A DNA stretch of 64,000 nt from Acanthacorydalis orientalis (GCA_034766995.1 CM068315.1:13510510-13574509); one strand, 5' to 3'. Counted from the stretch's first letter, positions 44,481-56,999 are shown. Numbers and translations are program-made. The notes: generated by a model not told the origin, from the letters alone.

Positions 44481-47400
44481 TATAATAAATAATTAACAAT
44501 TCCAGAATCGCAAGAATTATGAAAATATATTAAATATTACTAGATACTTTAATAAACAGTTTGTTTTTCTAGTTTTATTTAAATTATTCGTGCAATTTTC
44601 ATTCATTCTTTTAATTTTAGCGCCTTTTGAGTTCATTTTTGCAAAAGAAATGATAAATATGAACATGATTTTTCATTTTTACTCAAGTTATTAAATAAAT
44701 CTAAATAGGAAAAGAATATATTGAAATAGCAGTTCTTCTCTAACAATACTTAAACCAGATTTTATATTTTTATTTTCTTAAAACTATTATAATGTATCAA
44801 TAATAATTCGATTTAAATGTCTTAATTATTTTGTATTTTGAATTCATAAAATTTTTTTTCTTTCTTTTTTAATAATCGACTTAAATCTTTATTAATTATA
44901 TCAAGCCTCTATTTTATTAAAAGTGCAATTAAATTTTAATAATGCTGTAATATAAATGTTTATTGCCTATTTTATATTTTTATTCCATCCAAATTTTATT
45001 TATACAAGAATAATCCTCCAATCTAAATGTTTAATATTTCATAAGTTTGATTTATATATAAACTTTGTCTAGTCTGTTTTTTGTATTTGAGAGATACACA
45101 TAAAAAGAATATGGATATAGGATGATACACTTTTTTAGTATATTAAATTATCTCTCAAATATAATTAAAAAGATTATGTCAAGTAATACAAAAGAGATTC
45201 TTTATAGCAAAGTCTACATGTTTATTAATAATTTTGTCTGAAAAATTTCAATTTTCTACTAATAATACTTTACCTTACTTTACTAACGATTTTATTTCTT
45301 GATTTTATTAATTCTGCAATTATCTATTAACTATAATAAAATCTAAATATTCATTATTCGTTTTATGATGTTTATTTATCTAATTTAATAATTACCAAAA
45401 ATATTATTCGAGTCTAATCGTTTACTAAGTATTTTAGTTTTTTATTTTACCAAAGATTCAATGATAATACTTCAACTTTTGTTTTTATATCTTTATCAAA
45501 TTTTATAATTTATTACTAATAATACTGACGTATAAATGTTTAATAAATATTTTATTTCTGATTTATCAAATTTTCCAAATAGATAATAATAATGGTACAA
45601 TTTAAACTATTACTAATTAAGTCAAAGTCTATTTTTTTAAAAAGATAGTTTTTAATAACATTTTTTAATAGTATTGCAGTTTAAATATCTGAAAAATATT
45701 TTATTTTTAATTTGTCAAAGAGTGCAGGTATCTAATAGTAAAACTAATGTTAATTATTAATTAATGCTTTTATTTTATTAAACCTTTAAAGTTTTCCAAC
45801 AACATTATTACAATTTCAATTCGTATTCTATTTAAGTCTTTTATTTATCCAATTTTTAATCACTTTAAAATAATTCATCACTTTGATATTTTAATAGATA
45901 TTTTCTTTTTTTAAATTCGCAATCATTTGATAATAATTCAACTTACATTTTTTCATTATATCTCTATTTTAATAAATTTTATAATTATTTCCTAATAATA
46001 CTCAGAATTAAATGCTTAACTAATATTTTTCCTTTCGTTTTCCCAAGTTAGAAAGTATTTTAGTATAAAACTGGTTTTACTAATTGAATATGGCATTTAT
46101 TTTATAAAGTTACAATTTTTCAATAACAATATGGTAATTTAAATTCATATTAATTTGTTTTATTGATCTATTTTTACAATTACCTTAAAATAATATATCA
46201 TTCTAATTTTTATCCGACATTTCAGTTCTGTATGTAATTAAATTTTCAATGATTTGATAATAATTCAACTTAAATACTTCATAAATATCTTATGCTTCTA
46301 TTTTAACAAATTGTATTATTCTCTATTGATAACTGTTCAATTTAAATGTTTAATAAATATTTTATCACTGATTTATCAGAGATTGGAAGTATTAAAGATT
46401 AAACTCGTTCTACGAATTAGACAATGAATTTATTTGATTCACACTGTAATTCTTCAAGAAAAATATTATAATTTAAATCCATATTAATCATTGTAGGTAT
46501 TTCAGTTATCAATTTTTTGCAATTGTCTTAAAATAAGACATCACTTTAATTTTTTACTTACTGTAAGTTTTTTAGTTTTTTTAAACTTGCAATGATTTGA
46601 TACTAATTCAACTCAATTGTTTTATAAATATCTTATATCTACTTTTATTAAATTTTATAGTTGCTTACTAATAATAATACAATTTAATTCTTTAATAAAT
46701 GTTCTACCTTTGAATTGCCAAATTCTTAATATTTAAAAATTAAACTGCAATTAAAATGTAATTAGATTATTGTCTTAATTTTTGCAAACGATGTGGTTTT
46801 CAAATAATAGTATTACATTTTAAATATTTACTGAACATTTAACGTCTCTAACTGATCTAATTTTACAATTAAATAATTATAATATTTCATTCTTAGTTAT
46901 CATTAATACTTTGAGGTCGTTATCAAATTTTAAAATTGACAATAAGCGCTACAGTCTGGAAGTTTAAAAATTATTTTATATTTTATGTCAACAAAATTTC
47001 CATTTCCATTTAATTATTGAACTTTATTATTTCATGTTTCTATTTAATATAAATCATAGTTATATAAGTAAATTAATATAATCTGGTGATTTATTAATTA
47101 TTAACTTTATTTTAATAAAATTGAATTTGGTATACAGATAGAGAGATTTATTTTCTGTCACGATTTAATTTATAGTTACTCATACTAAATATGTCTTAAT
47201 AAATTTATTTAAATTGGATTTGTAGGGAGAAGAGATCTGAGTTTATTATTCATACAGAAATCTGTAAACATTTTTAAAATATTTGAAGAATTTATATTTT
47301 AAATGAGTAACTGTTAATTAGTTATACCGAAAATGAGTATTTCGGTCTTAGTTTAAATGTTTATTAATCATTTTATAATTGAAATTTATCAAATTTTACA

Positions 47401-47640
47401 ATTATATAATAAATTACATTTTTCAATCGACAAAAAATATTATATTCTAAAAGATTATGAATTATTTTACATTTATATTTTAAAAGAAACCAATTATTTA
47501 ATAATACTTTTATGTTACATTAAATTAAATCATTAGTTTAACAAAATAAAGACTCAATGTAATTAATTATAAAGATAGAGACAATTTAATAATATTAAAT
47601 ATTATTACTTTTATTTTATTAAAATTAAAATATGTATACA
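44480..47640. repeat. Hierarchical degenerate satellite (about 68 bp subunits, about 340 bp higher-order unit)
   Basis: Phrases like AATTTAAATGTTTAATAAAT, ATTTTATTTCTGATTTATCA and TTTGATAATAATTCAACTTA recur throughout about 3.1 kb. The last occurs near 45456, 45920, 46248 and 46590; the first near 45525, 46005, 46340 and 46685. Spacings of 328-345 bp (one of 464-480) suggest a higher-order unit of about five subunits. Divergence is high, so it is old. No coding signal. Confidence 0.75.
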
Positions 47641-49120
47641 GGATAGTGATACAACCATCCAAGGCTTCAATTTCTAGCCACTCACTCAAAATATGGAATA
47701 TTATCTATTTTAATATCTTAGTTAAATTTGAAATTAAAATGAAAACAGATGTATGTTTATTTTCTACAGAGAAAATCATAATTATTTTCAAAATGTTTAG
47801 ACATTTTGTATTTTTTATAAGTGGGAGCTAATTAGAACTTGACTGAAAATGGTAATAATACCCTATCTTATATGTTTATTAATTATTTTATATCTTTAAC
47901 TTATTAAATATATTTTGATAATCTTGTGAGTAGAATGTTATAAGATCAACAGAGTTTACTACAGAGTATTCTTAGTTAATTCTGTTCTGAATATTTTTTT
48001 CACTATAAAAACCTGTAATTGTCTGTATTTTCCAAAAAGAGCTTAAAGAGTAATATTTTTTTTTATTACTGATTCGGTACTTAACTGTTTGCTTATTTAA
48101 TTGAAGAAATAATCAGACAATTATTTTCGCAGAATACGAGAATTATTTCCATTTGATTCATTATTGAAATAACTAGGGAAAAAAAGATAATTTACTCAAT
48201 ATCAACAAGTTATATAATGATTAAAAAATAATTGTTTGCGTGTAGTATTTAAACACTAATTAAGTAAAATATTTAGTACTGAACTCTGCTAAATATCAAT
48301 TTTTCAAAATAATATATGCATATCTATACGACTGACCTACAGATTATTATTGTTGTGTATAAAAAAAATAAATATAATTTACCTAGTTTATTTCTAATTA
48401 GAACAGTTGATTGTATCATGTAAATAAAATGTCTGCTATGATACTGAAATGTAAAAAAATGATAATAAAAACCCACCATTGAATGTTATGGTACATCCAT
48501 GAAAAAGTCTTAAATGTAAAAAATAGTGTAATTTTGTACTGAATAGGGAAGGTTGGTGTTGACGACATATTTAAACCATAATATAGTTTCAAGAAGAAAA
48601 CAATCCGTGTGTATTCGAATAACAAGGAAGGTTGTAATAAAAAAATCAGACGACGAAGTATACACTTGACCAAATCTCAAAACAGATCACCTTCCAAGCA
48701 TAATTGTATAAAACAATACTGTCTAGTCACACTAGTTCTTAAGTAAATGTAGTTCCTAGGTTTAGAAAGACAATTATTTTGTAATGACTGCCAACAGAAT
48801 CAAATTGAAACATTTACACCTAGAAATGAGCACATTTCAAAATAGCTTAGTAGATGTTATGAAAGGCACTGATTTTATCTTACTGTCATTTTGAGTTCGT
48901 CATGTAATGGGATGATTGAGGATTCATAGTGATCTATATTTTACGCTTTTTTATGTTTATAGTGAGTTTATAATCTAAGTGAATGTTTATGAATATATCT
49001 TTGTACGATTGTGTGATCCAAAAATGTAGATTGTTAATTAAATAATTATTTATTCAATATCTGTATTTGTCTCTTAAATCCTAACAGGATCATTTTTATA
49101 GTTTGAACAATTGTAAGTAT
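47640..49120. other. Intergenic stretch, nothing recognised
   Basis: Satellite-like words fade out before 48000. From 48400 to 48950 the sequence is less repetitive and slightly less AT-rich, but has no convincing open frame; an 85-codon minus frame at 48416-48673 lacks coding character. Confidence 0.45.
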
Positions 49121-49124
49121 ATAT

Positions 49125-49885
49125 TTTATATTTTTCCACAAATGAATTCCTTTTTCCATACACACAAACCATATTTTTTTTCTCGTTCAAAACTGTTCAA
49201 TAAATCATTTTTGATTATTATTTACGCACATTTTAATGACAATTCTTTCATCTTCAGAGTACAAATAGGTTAATATAGAAAATATTTCAGATAATTGATA
49301 AGTTACGCCAGAAAATATAGAAGAAATGTTTTTCTATAAATTAAAGTACATCGATAGAGTATACTGGAAATACTGTCAGATGAAAACATCCAGAAGTCAA
49401 AATGTGAAAATGTTTGTACTTAGTAAAAAAAAGTTGACAGTGACATAAAAGATACAACAAACGTTGAATCTGAATTCAACATTTATTTGAAAATATTCTT
49501 CTACTTCTTGAACATACGACTAATCTTTTCGTTTAATTTTTACAAATGAATTTTTCTCTCATCTCATGAAACAAAAAAAAATACAAAATCCTGCACGATT
49601 TTTCCTTAAAAACAACATAGATTTTCTAAAAAGTAATTGATTCAAAATAGGTTTGACATTTTGAGTAAATTAACTTTTACAAATATTTTTTTTACTTATT
49701 TCACAAATATTTTTTCTGATAGAAATGTATAATAAATGAGTATAGATCATTTTTAATTCTTACATAAGCGCATTGGGATGGCGATTTCGTCATTTCTTCA
49801 GTTCTAAATCTCTCATAGGACCAGAAAACTTTTATTTCTTTAACTTAATAGTCTACTGATGATACTAGATGTCGCATATCACGTT
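49125..49885. repeat. Palindromic dispersed repeat, two or three fragments
   Basis: Left halves at about 49135 (ACAAATGAATTCCTTTTTCC, TTCAAAACTGTTCAATAAAT, ATTCTTTCATCTTCAGAGTA) and 49675 (ACTTATTTCACAAATATTTT, ACATAAGCGCATTGGGATGG). The second is cut at 49886 by HTH-only mariner copy E. Confidence 0.6.
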
Positions 49886-50516
49886 TTAGTAAGTTAGTAG
49901 AAAAATAATTACAGTTTTTGTTTTCTGAATACTAACATTCATTTTTTTCAATGATAGTGTAATTTTATCGTATTCATGTTAATATAATTTTAAAGTATAT
50001 TTTTCAGTCTGTATTTTGATAACATCGACTTTGGTTTTATTCTTAATTTTGTTTCAAATTGGGCTATTGAATTAAAGATGGAAAAGTAGCAAAAAAGAGA
50101 AATTTTTTGTATGAGTTCAAAACGGGTGGTAAAGCAACAGGAACAGTTCTTAAGCTAAACGATGCTTTTGGTATGGTTACTGTCAAGGAATGTACGGTTC
50201 ATAGGTGTTTCCAAAAATTTCTTGGTAGGGACGAGAACTTTGAAGAAGAAGAAGGTCGCGCGCATTCTTTTTCAGTTTATAACGACCAATTGAAGGCGTA
50301 GGTTGAATCAAAACCACACAGAACAATACCAGAGCATACAAAAAATTTAATCGTTAATCATCGAACAGTTTTGGACCACTTAAAACAGTTAGGAAAATCA
50401 GAAAGGTTTGTATATGAATTATTGGTTGTATATGAATTATGTATTATGAATTATAGGCTCGTATATGTATGTGAATTTGAAGATCCTAAACCACAATTAT
50501 TTTTCTAAGAACCTAA
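49886..50516 (+). mobile_element. Non-autonomous mariner, HTH-only family, copy E
   Basis: Starts TTAGTAAGTTAGTAGAAAAA and ends ATTTTTCTAAGAACCTAA followed by TA. A 64-codon open run (50107-50301) keeps YEFKTGGKATGT, KECTVHRCFQKF, DENFEEEEGR and VYNDQL. It is longer than the other copies because the ATATGAATTAT segment before the 3' end is locally triplicated (50405-50470). The GTGAATTTGAAGATC junction matches copies A, B, C and F. Confidence 0.85.
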
Positions 50517-50579
50517 TATTTAAAAATATTAATAAAAAGTAAGCATTGAAAGTAAATTCTAACAAATTACAGTTCTGAT

Positions 50580-51430
50580 GTTTTGATTGAATTCATTTTC
50601 ATAAATGAATTCTTTTTTCCATCTCAGAGAATAGAAATTCTTTTGTAATCAAAATGATTGATGTTTTTTTTGTTCTTTATGTACATTTCGATAGTAATGC
50701 TTTCATCTTCAGACCTGTATAATTAAAATTATGATCAATAATTATTTGAACTACAAACATTTTTGTAGATTTTGGTGTGAAAAAAAATTTATTTGTAAAA
50801 CTGAATTTAGCAAAAATGTCAAAACTGAATTGTGTTAGAATTTACATTCAACGCATTTTTTGTTAACATTTTTTAAATATTTTTTTACATATTAATCAAT
50901 TATACACAAATTAAAATTTCCAAGCAATATTTTATTCATAACATGAATATATTTTTATATTTAGCTAAATATCATACACTTATGAGTTTCTTCTGCTTAA
51001 ACTATTATAACTATTATATTATTGATAGGAATATTGTAATTATAGATATTATACAGTCAAATATTACTGATATATAGATCTGTGGAGAGAAGCGTGAATT
51101 CATTATTGAAGATGGATAAAACGGTATGAAATATAAGATGTTATTTCATTTGTAGATAATACTGTTATGATACTGTGGTTTAATTCAGTTCTACAATTAG
51201 AAATATATAATTATTGACCATTGATGATTGTTCCAGGGTACAAAAAAAATGTGTGATTTTTCTGTATCTTATTGTTCTGAGAATAATAGTATCTCCATCG
51301 AAATCCGCATAAATAACAATCAGAAATGATTAATTGTCATTTATTGAAAATTATTCAAAAAATTTTTTTGCGGTTTTGGGAATGAAAAAAGAATTTATTT
51401 GTGGAGTAAAATTAAACTGTCGTATTAAAC
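50580..51430. repeat. Palindromic dispersed repeat, copies
   Basis: One copy at about 50585-50850 (TTCATTTTCATAAATGAATT, ACATTTCGATAGTAATGCTT, TATGATCAATAATTATTTGA, GAATTTAGCAAAAATGTCAA) and a right half at about 51230-51425 (GGGTACAAAAAAAATGTGTG, ATAGTATCTCCATCGAAATC, AAATGATTAATTGTCATTTA). The latter ends about 200 bp upstream of the CFAP157 paralog. Confidence 0.65.
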
Positions 51431-51636
51431 TAGGATTATAAAAATTAAAAATATATTTCATTTTAAATTACAAAAAATAATACTAAATATTTGCTAACAA
51501 ATAAAATAGAACGAATTCAACGTTGTTATAGCAATGACCAGTGTTCCAGAAAAAATGAACACTTCGATAGTTATTTTGATACATTTAATATTCGTGACAT
51601 TTAATTTATAAAATTATAATTCATTTTGATTTAAGG

Positions 51637-53112
51637 ATGGGTAGAAAATATAGAACGAAAGTATATTACAGCGAAGACACGGAAGTGAAGAGTATTATTC
51701 ATGAGGTCGACAGGACATGTTCCGAATTACAAATTGCAAATTTGAATAGAAAATTGTTACGATTACGGTCATACTCGAAAGAACTAGAAATCAAGAACCA
51801 TAAATTGCAGATGAACTCTGAAAATTTAGAAAAAAAACACGAGAGAGAGATCACTTGTTTGAAGCAGGCGTTCGATTCGCATTCGAATCAAATTAGAGAG
51901 TTGGTGGAATGCTTGAAAGTGACACAAAAGGCTTATAACATCAAACAGGTTGAATATTCGTTCAGGATAAATGAGTTTCGGAGTCAAATTAGAAATATTG
52001 ATACGAAATATATGAATATAGTAGGAAATCTGAACAGGAAAATATCGGATTTAGAAAAGAGAGTTGAATTGAAAAATGGTATTATCGCAAAGGATAATAT
52101 TCAAGAAATAACTTTAATAGAGAAAAAAACATTACAGATATCCACACCGAATATAAATGTTTGTCATGTTTTAAAAATTTACATGCTGATGAGAGGTTTT
52201 TATTATTTTTATTATATAATTGTTTGTGTTGTATATTTTTTAAAGTATTTGAAAAACTTAAACGATTCTTCCGAATCAAAACATTTAATCGTTTACACAA
52301 ACAAAACTTTTATAACGGATCATACAAAAGTGATACTGAAATGGAAATCCGATACGATGGCAATGGATACTATTATTGAACACAATAATATTCTGAGACA
52401 CATTTACGTAATTAGGAATAATAATTTAGTAATTGTGGTTAAAAACGGATATATTTCTCCACTGAACAACCGTATTGAAAACAAATTCAAAACGAAATCA
52501 TTGAAAAATCATGAAAATATGTTCAAGAAAATGAAATATATTAAACAAGCTGAATCAGATGTAAACGTCTGCCATGAAAAATTATCTCTGTTAAATAACA
52601 AAATATCAGTTATGATGAAAAAAGTAAAGAAGTTACAATTGAATATAGCTTCGAGCAGAGAAGAGGACGAAATACAACATTCACAAATGAATAATACTGC
52701 GAGTTTCGACGAAGCAGTGTATCTGAAGAACGTTATCATCAGAACAATCACGATAATAAAATTATTCCTAAATGAAAATGAATTGAATGAGAGGAGTACG
52801 AAATGTCTGAAAATCATCCACGGTTTCCTAGAAATGAACATAAATGAAAAAACACGGTTCAATAAAGTAGCAACAATGTCTTTTTCTAATTTTTTTGATA
52901 ATCTACCGGCAAAGAAAAAGAAAATTCGTGAAACTGAAAAGAAAAAATTGACAAAGAAGCCAACGACGTGCTTTGAATTTGAACGTTTGCGGAAAAATTA
53001 TACGATTTTGATTAGTTTCTTGATATTTATTTTCGTGCATTCGCTGATTCTACATTATTTGGTATTTTTTAAAAAATATGAAATATATTACATGATTTTT
53101 TTATTTAATTAA
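51637..53112 (+). CDS. Diverged CFAP157-like coiled-coil paralog
   Basis: An uninterrupted frame of 491 codons in very AT-rich DNA, so it is very unlikely to be chance. The N-terminal 150 residues align without gaps to CFAP157 at 14086: VDRTCSELQIANLNRKLLRL against VDKQFYELQIADLNRKLGRI, then ELEIKNHKLQ against ELETKNIELQ, and ITCLKQAF against IAYLKRSL. The middle is poorly conserved and contains a hydrophobic run (FYYFYYIIVCVVYFL, residues about 188-203). Weak similarity returns near the end (LKNVIIRTITIIKL against LKDLIFEAMVSIKM). The last 36 residues are hydrophobic and may be read-through of a final intron: a good acceptor (TTCTGTTTCAG, 53118-53128) follows, mirroring the exon 1 / intron / exon 2 layout of CFAP157. 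The middle run may likewise be a short intron (GAGAG|GTTTTT to TTTTTTAAAG). The function is unknown; a testis or sperm role is inferred from the paralog. It may be a pseudogene just starting to decay, but has no stops. Confidence 0.78.
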   Translation: MGRKYRTKVYYSEDTEVKSIIHEVDRTCSELQIANLNRKLLRLRSYSKELEIKNHKLQMNSENLEKKHEREITCLKQAFDSHSNQIRELVECLKVTQKAYNIKQVEYSFRINEFRSQIRNIDTKYMNIVGNLNRKISDLEKRVELKNGIIAKDNIQEITLIEKKTLQISTPNINVCHVLKIYMLMRGFYYFYYIIVCVVYFLKYLKNLNDSSESKHLIVYTNKTFITDHTKVILKWKSDTMAMDTIIEHNNILRHIYVIRNNNLVIVVKNGYISPLNNRIENKFKTKSLKNHENMFKKMKYIKQAESDVNVCHEKLSLLNNKISVMMKKVKKLQLNIASSREEDEIQHSQMNNTASFDEAVYLKNVIIRTITIIKLFLNENELNERSTKCLKIIHGFLEMNINEKTRFNKVATMSFSNFFDNLPAKKKKIRETEKKKLTKKPTTCFEFERLRKNYTILISFLIFIFVHSLILHYLVFFKKYEIYYMIFLFN

Positions 53113-53128
53113 TTCGTTTCTGTTTCAG

Positions 53129-53175
53129 GTAGCGTAACTGAAAAATGTATACGTTTATGTTTAGAAAATGAATAG
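53129..53175 (+). CDS. Possible last exon of the CFAP157-like paralog
   Basis: After the acceptor TTTCTGTTTCAG the sequence can be read AGC GTA ACT GAA AAA TGT to a TAG at 53173-53175, a 14-residue ending, if the donor lies near 52984. Another donor at 52967 would give an immediate stop. Neither donor is strong, so this exon is only a suggestion. Confidence 0.25.
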
Positions 53176-53299
53176 AAATTGATGTAAATTTGTAAATTAA
53201 AAATAATAAATCGTACCAATAGATAAAATATCTTTCAATTCCGATAAAAATTAAAATTTTATGTATCAGTAGAACGACTTATTTCATCAATTCGTTACT

Positions 53300-55735
53300 C
53301 GCAGTGCCAAACTTAAAAAACCATACATCCATGGAAAACTCTATGTCGAGTTATTAGCCTAGATTTTAATAATAACACTAAATATTCTTAAAAAAATTGT
53401 ACAACCTTACAAAGAGACATACATAATTATATGTTTTTTTTTCATTTCTACAGAGTACTTTGATTTTGTGGAAAAATCGACAGCCCATTTAAAATATTTT
53501 ATGTCGAAATAAGGATCTTACGCTGTTAGTGTGTCTAAACTTTGTTGAAAAATCGTGGGTTCATATAAAGAGCGGATATGGATCTATATCTTATCACAGA
53601 GTATCTAATCTTTACTGGAAAAAAATATTGTATTCATTTAAATGGATGTATGTAAAAATATGCATCTTTATATTATTTTAGAGTAACTAAACTTTGTTAA
53701 GAAATTCGTGCGTCCATACAGAGGGTTTTGTGTCGAGATATGGACGTGTATTTTAAAATAAAATGTCTAAACTTTGTTGAAAAAATTTATACGTCCATAC
53801 AAGAGTTGTATATTCAGTTGTGTACCATATCTTAGCACAGAATCTCTAGGATTGTAGAAAAAAAATTCATCCATTTAAAAAGCTATAAGTTGAGATATAC
53901 GAGGGTCGTTTGAGAAGTTTGGTTAATATGTATGAGATGGCGCCACCATTCATTTGGTAACGTTATGGCTATCAAGTGTCACTTTTCAAACTAGCATAGG
54001 CGAAATTTTAATCAGAAGCAATGCATTGTTCACGTTCTACAGATGTCTGAAGCGAGCATTAAAAATGAAAAAAAAACGATCAGATCTTTTTGCGTCGATT
54101 GGTCACCGTGGATGAAACATGGATCCAACACTACACATGTGAGTCAAAGCAGTGGAAAATGATTAGTGACAGTGCGGTGAAAAAGGCGAAGACAGTTTTA
54201 TTGACTAGAAAGGTGATGCCACTATTTTTTGGAATTCTCAAGAAATCACCCTGATCGACTACTTTACGAAGGGAAAAACGATAACAGAAGCCTATTATTG
54301 GATCGTTTGAAACAAAAACAAACAAAAATGGACAAGATTGTTGCACAAAAAGTATACTTTCACCAGGACAACCTGCCTGAAAAGATGATGGCCACTATTT
54401 TTTGGAATTTTCAAGGAATCATCCTGATCGACTACTTAAAGAAGGGAAAAACCATAACAGGAGCCAATTATGCAGTATTATTGGATCATTTTGAAACAAA
54501 ATCTGAAACAAAAACGGACAAGAATGATGCACAAAAAAGTGTACTTTCACCAGGACAACGCGTTCCACAATCGACCGTCGTAATGGCAAAATGGCACGAA
54601 TGAGACTTCAAATTGATTCCTCATCCATCCAATTCTCCGTACTTGGCCCCATGTGACTTCTTTCTTTTCTCAAACTTGAAAATTTGGTTTGGTGGGATAA
54701 AATTCTCGTCAAATGAAGATGTCATCACCGCCGCCAATGTGTATTTTACAGACTTTGAGAAAAGCTTTTTTCTGACTGGATGAAAAAATTGGAAATTCGT
54801 TGAACAAAATGTATAGCCCCAAAGTAGACCATATTGAAAAATAAAATCCTTTTTTTAAAAAAAAAAGGTATTTAACTTGCTTTTTTTCCATACATATCAA
54901 ATGACACTCGTTTACCTGTATATTATCAGTGCCTAAACCTTGTTAATAAAAGTTCTGTACCCGTTAAAAAGCCTGTATGATATAAAAATGAGTGTCAGTA
55001 TGTTATCACATTATGTCTTAGCGTTCTTAAAAAAATCATGACTATTCAGAAAGCTCTTTGTCAAGATACGGGTGTGTTCATTATTATAGTATTTAAACTT
55101 TCTTAAAAAAATTCGAATGTCCATACGGAAAACTCTATAACCGCATATAGACCTTTATTTTATCACAAAGTATTTAGATTTTGATAATAATCTTGTATCT
55201 GTACAAACATCTCTATCTTAAAATATGGATCTTTATTTTAATGTAAAGTGACTGCACTTTTAAAAATTGGTATAATCGCACAGAGAGTTTTATTCCATAA
55301 TATAGGTTTATATATTATAATATTGTCTAAACATTGCTTAATAAGTTCATGCGTCCGTTCAAAGAGATACATGTAGAGATAGAGACATATAATTTATCAT
55401 CGAGTTCTTTAAGTTTGCTTTAAAAGTTTGTATCTCGATCAGAGAGTTTTATATTAAAGTATGATCCTGTATGTTTTCACACACTGTCTAAATTCTGTTT
55501 AAAAAATGCAGATGGCCAGAGCTATGTATCGACATAAGCCTTTATTTTATCCCAGAATATCTAGGCTTTGAAAAAAATTGTGTATACAGAGAGTTATACA
55601 TATCGAGTCTATATATACATCGAGATGAAGATCTGAATGTTATCATGAAATGTTTAAAATTTAATTAAAAAAATCGTGTGTATACAGAGGGCTGTATGTC
55701 CAGATATAAGTTTGTATCTGACTAATAAACATTAT
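53300..55735. repeat. Degenerate minisatellite, period about 79 bp, split by a mariner
   Basis: Units contain GTGTCTAAACTTTGTTGAAA, then a CGTCCATACAGAGAG-like block, TGTCGAGATATGGA and a TTTTATCACAGAG-like block. The TCTAA-C-TTG core starts near 53531, 53606, 53684, 53764 and 53845 (75-81 bp apart) and resumes after the mariner at 54930 and onward to about 55730. The total is about 17-18 units once the 1 kb insertion is removed. It lies just downstream of the CFAP157 paralog. Confidence 0.82.
53900..54910 (+). mobile_element. Mariner element, catalytic-half-only, plus strand
   Basis: The 1011 bp element starts CGAGGGTCGTTTGAGAAGTT after TA and ends in the complementary TCAAATGACACTCG. It is the same family as 4775-5731. 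The expected transposase start (AGATGTCTGAA, 54041) is followed almost at once by the TTTTTGCGTCGATTGGTCAC region (RRL.TVDETW), so the helix-turn-helix domain is deleted. Catalytic blocks are visible: ILIDYLKKGKTITGANYAVL, HQDN, FKLIPHPSNSP, APCDFFLFSNLKI. A segment of about 172-187 bp, from the FFGI strand to the HQDN strand, is tandemly duplicated (54215-54385 and 54388-54565). Frameshifts are present. It interrupts the 79 bp minisatellite. Confidence 0.88.
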
Positions 55736-55739
55736 AAAA

Positions 55740-56560
55740 CACATTTTTTTCAATTTTTTTGATCAAAAATGTTCTATAATTGATTATTGATAAGTTTTTT
55801 ATTGTTGCATATTTGCATTTCGATAGCAATGAAATAATGCTGAGTGTTAAAATACAAAAAAAATTTCAGATACAGCAAAAATATAAGGTACAAAATTATA
55901 TTTTTTCCATTCAGAACTACTTATATTAAAATACATGAATGGAGTAAAACGATTATTATTTATTTATGTTTAAAAAATATATCATTCCATTTTTGTATCG
56001 ATAACAATAAAAATGTAATTTTTATATACAAAAAAAATGTTTAGAAAAAAATCATAGAATCAAGTAATAAAAGAACAAACTAATAATAAATTCACATAAA
56101 ACTATAATGGAATTGTAGTTGATTCCATAAAACGATTCACAAAGCAACTGTAAAATGATTTACTTATTATTATTGTAATTTCTGAAATATCAAGTATAAT
56201 CTTCTGTCACTGAAACTTTTTTGCGACATGTTACCCTATTTAATAAATTTATATAATAAAAATTTTGCTATTCATCTTGTGTGTTATCATAATACGGTAT
56301 TAAGTGTTCCCTGTGATATTTTTTCTATTTTATTATTTTCATAGGAATTTAGTTTATTAAATCGGATTAGAGTAACGCTGAAAATATTTAATATACGGTA
56401 AAATAAGGTTTTTATTATAATAATATGAATTTCAACGAATTTCGTTTTGGATGAATAATTGCAAACAGTTTTTACATTGAGTTATATAAAATGTTTATTT
56501 TATGACATTTTTATTTTAATATATAGTTTATAAATTCATTTAACATCATTATTTGTATAT
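55740..56560. other. Intergenic AT-rich stretch
   Basis: Begins with a palindromic-repeat left arm (55740-55870, TTCTATAATTGATTATTGAT, GCATTTCGATAGCAATGAAA). The rest has only short AT-driven open frames. Confidence 0.5.
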
Positions 56561-56565
56561 AAATA

Positions 56566-56994
56566 TAAGGTTGATGGAAAAAAATTGCAGTCTACGACCT
56601 TCAAATTCATATACATTTTTCCCATCTTTAAGGATTCTTTATCTTTAAGGATCTTGTCCCCAACACAAAATTTTTGGGACCACCATTGTCCTGTACGATC
56701 ATTAAAACAAACACACAAAAAGCACCGTTTAGTTTACGAGCAGTCTCTATTGCTTTATCTACCATTTTGAACTCATTCAAAAAATTTGCTCTTTTTTACT
56801 TCTTTTCCTTCTTTAATTCAATAGCTCAAGTTGAAGCAAAATTAATAATAAAACCAAAGTCGATGTTGCTAAAATATAGACTGAAAATGTACTTTAAAAT
56901 GATATTAACATGAACACGATTAAATGATACTCATTGAAAAAAATTAAGGTTAAATTCAGAAAACAGAAACAACAATATTTTCCTATCAACCTAA
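56566..56994 (-). mobile_element. Non-autonomous mariner, HTH-only family, copy F
   Basis: On the minus strand it runs from TTAGGTTGATAGGAAAATAT (right end, 56994) to CTGCAATTTTTTTCCATCAA (left end). It keeps the ends, the 5' non-coding part (AGTCTATATTTTAGCAACAT in reverse) and the start of the coding part, with WWSQKFCVGDKILKDKE. It then jumps to TATATGAATTTGAAGGTCGT. Its internal deletion is larger than in copies A, B, C and E but shares their 3' junction. Confidence 0.85.
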
Positions 56995-56999
56995 TATTT

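Noticed and set aside
43981..44500. A specific poly(A) signal for the receptor gene
   Set aside because: AATAAA-like words are too frequent in this composition to choose one.
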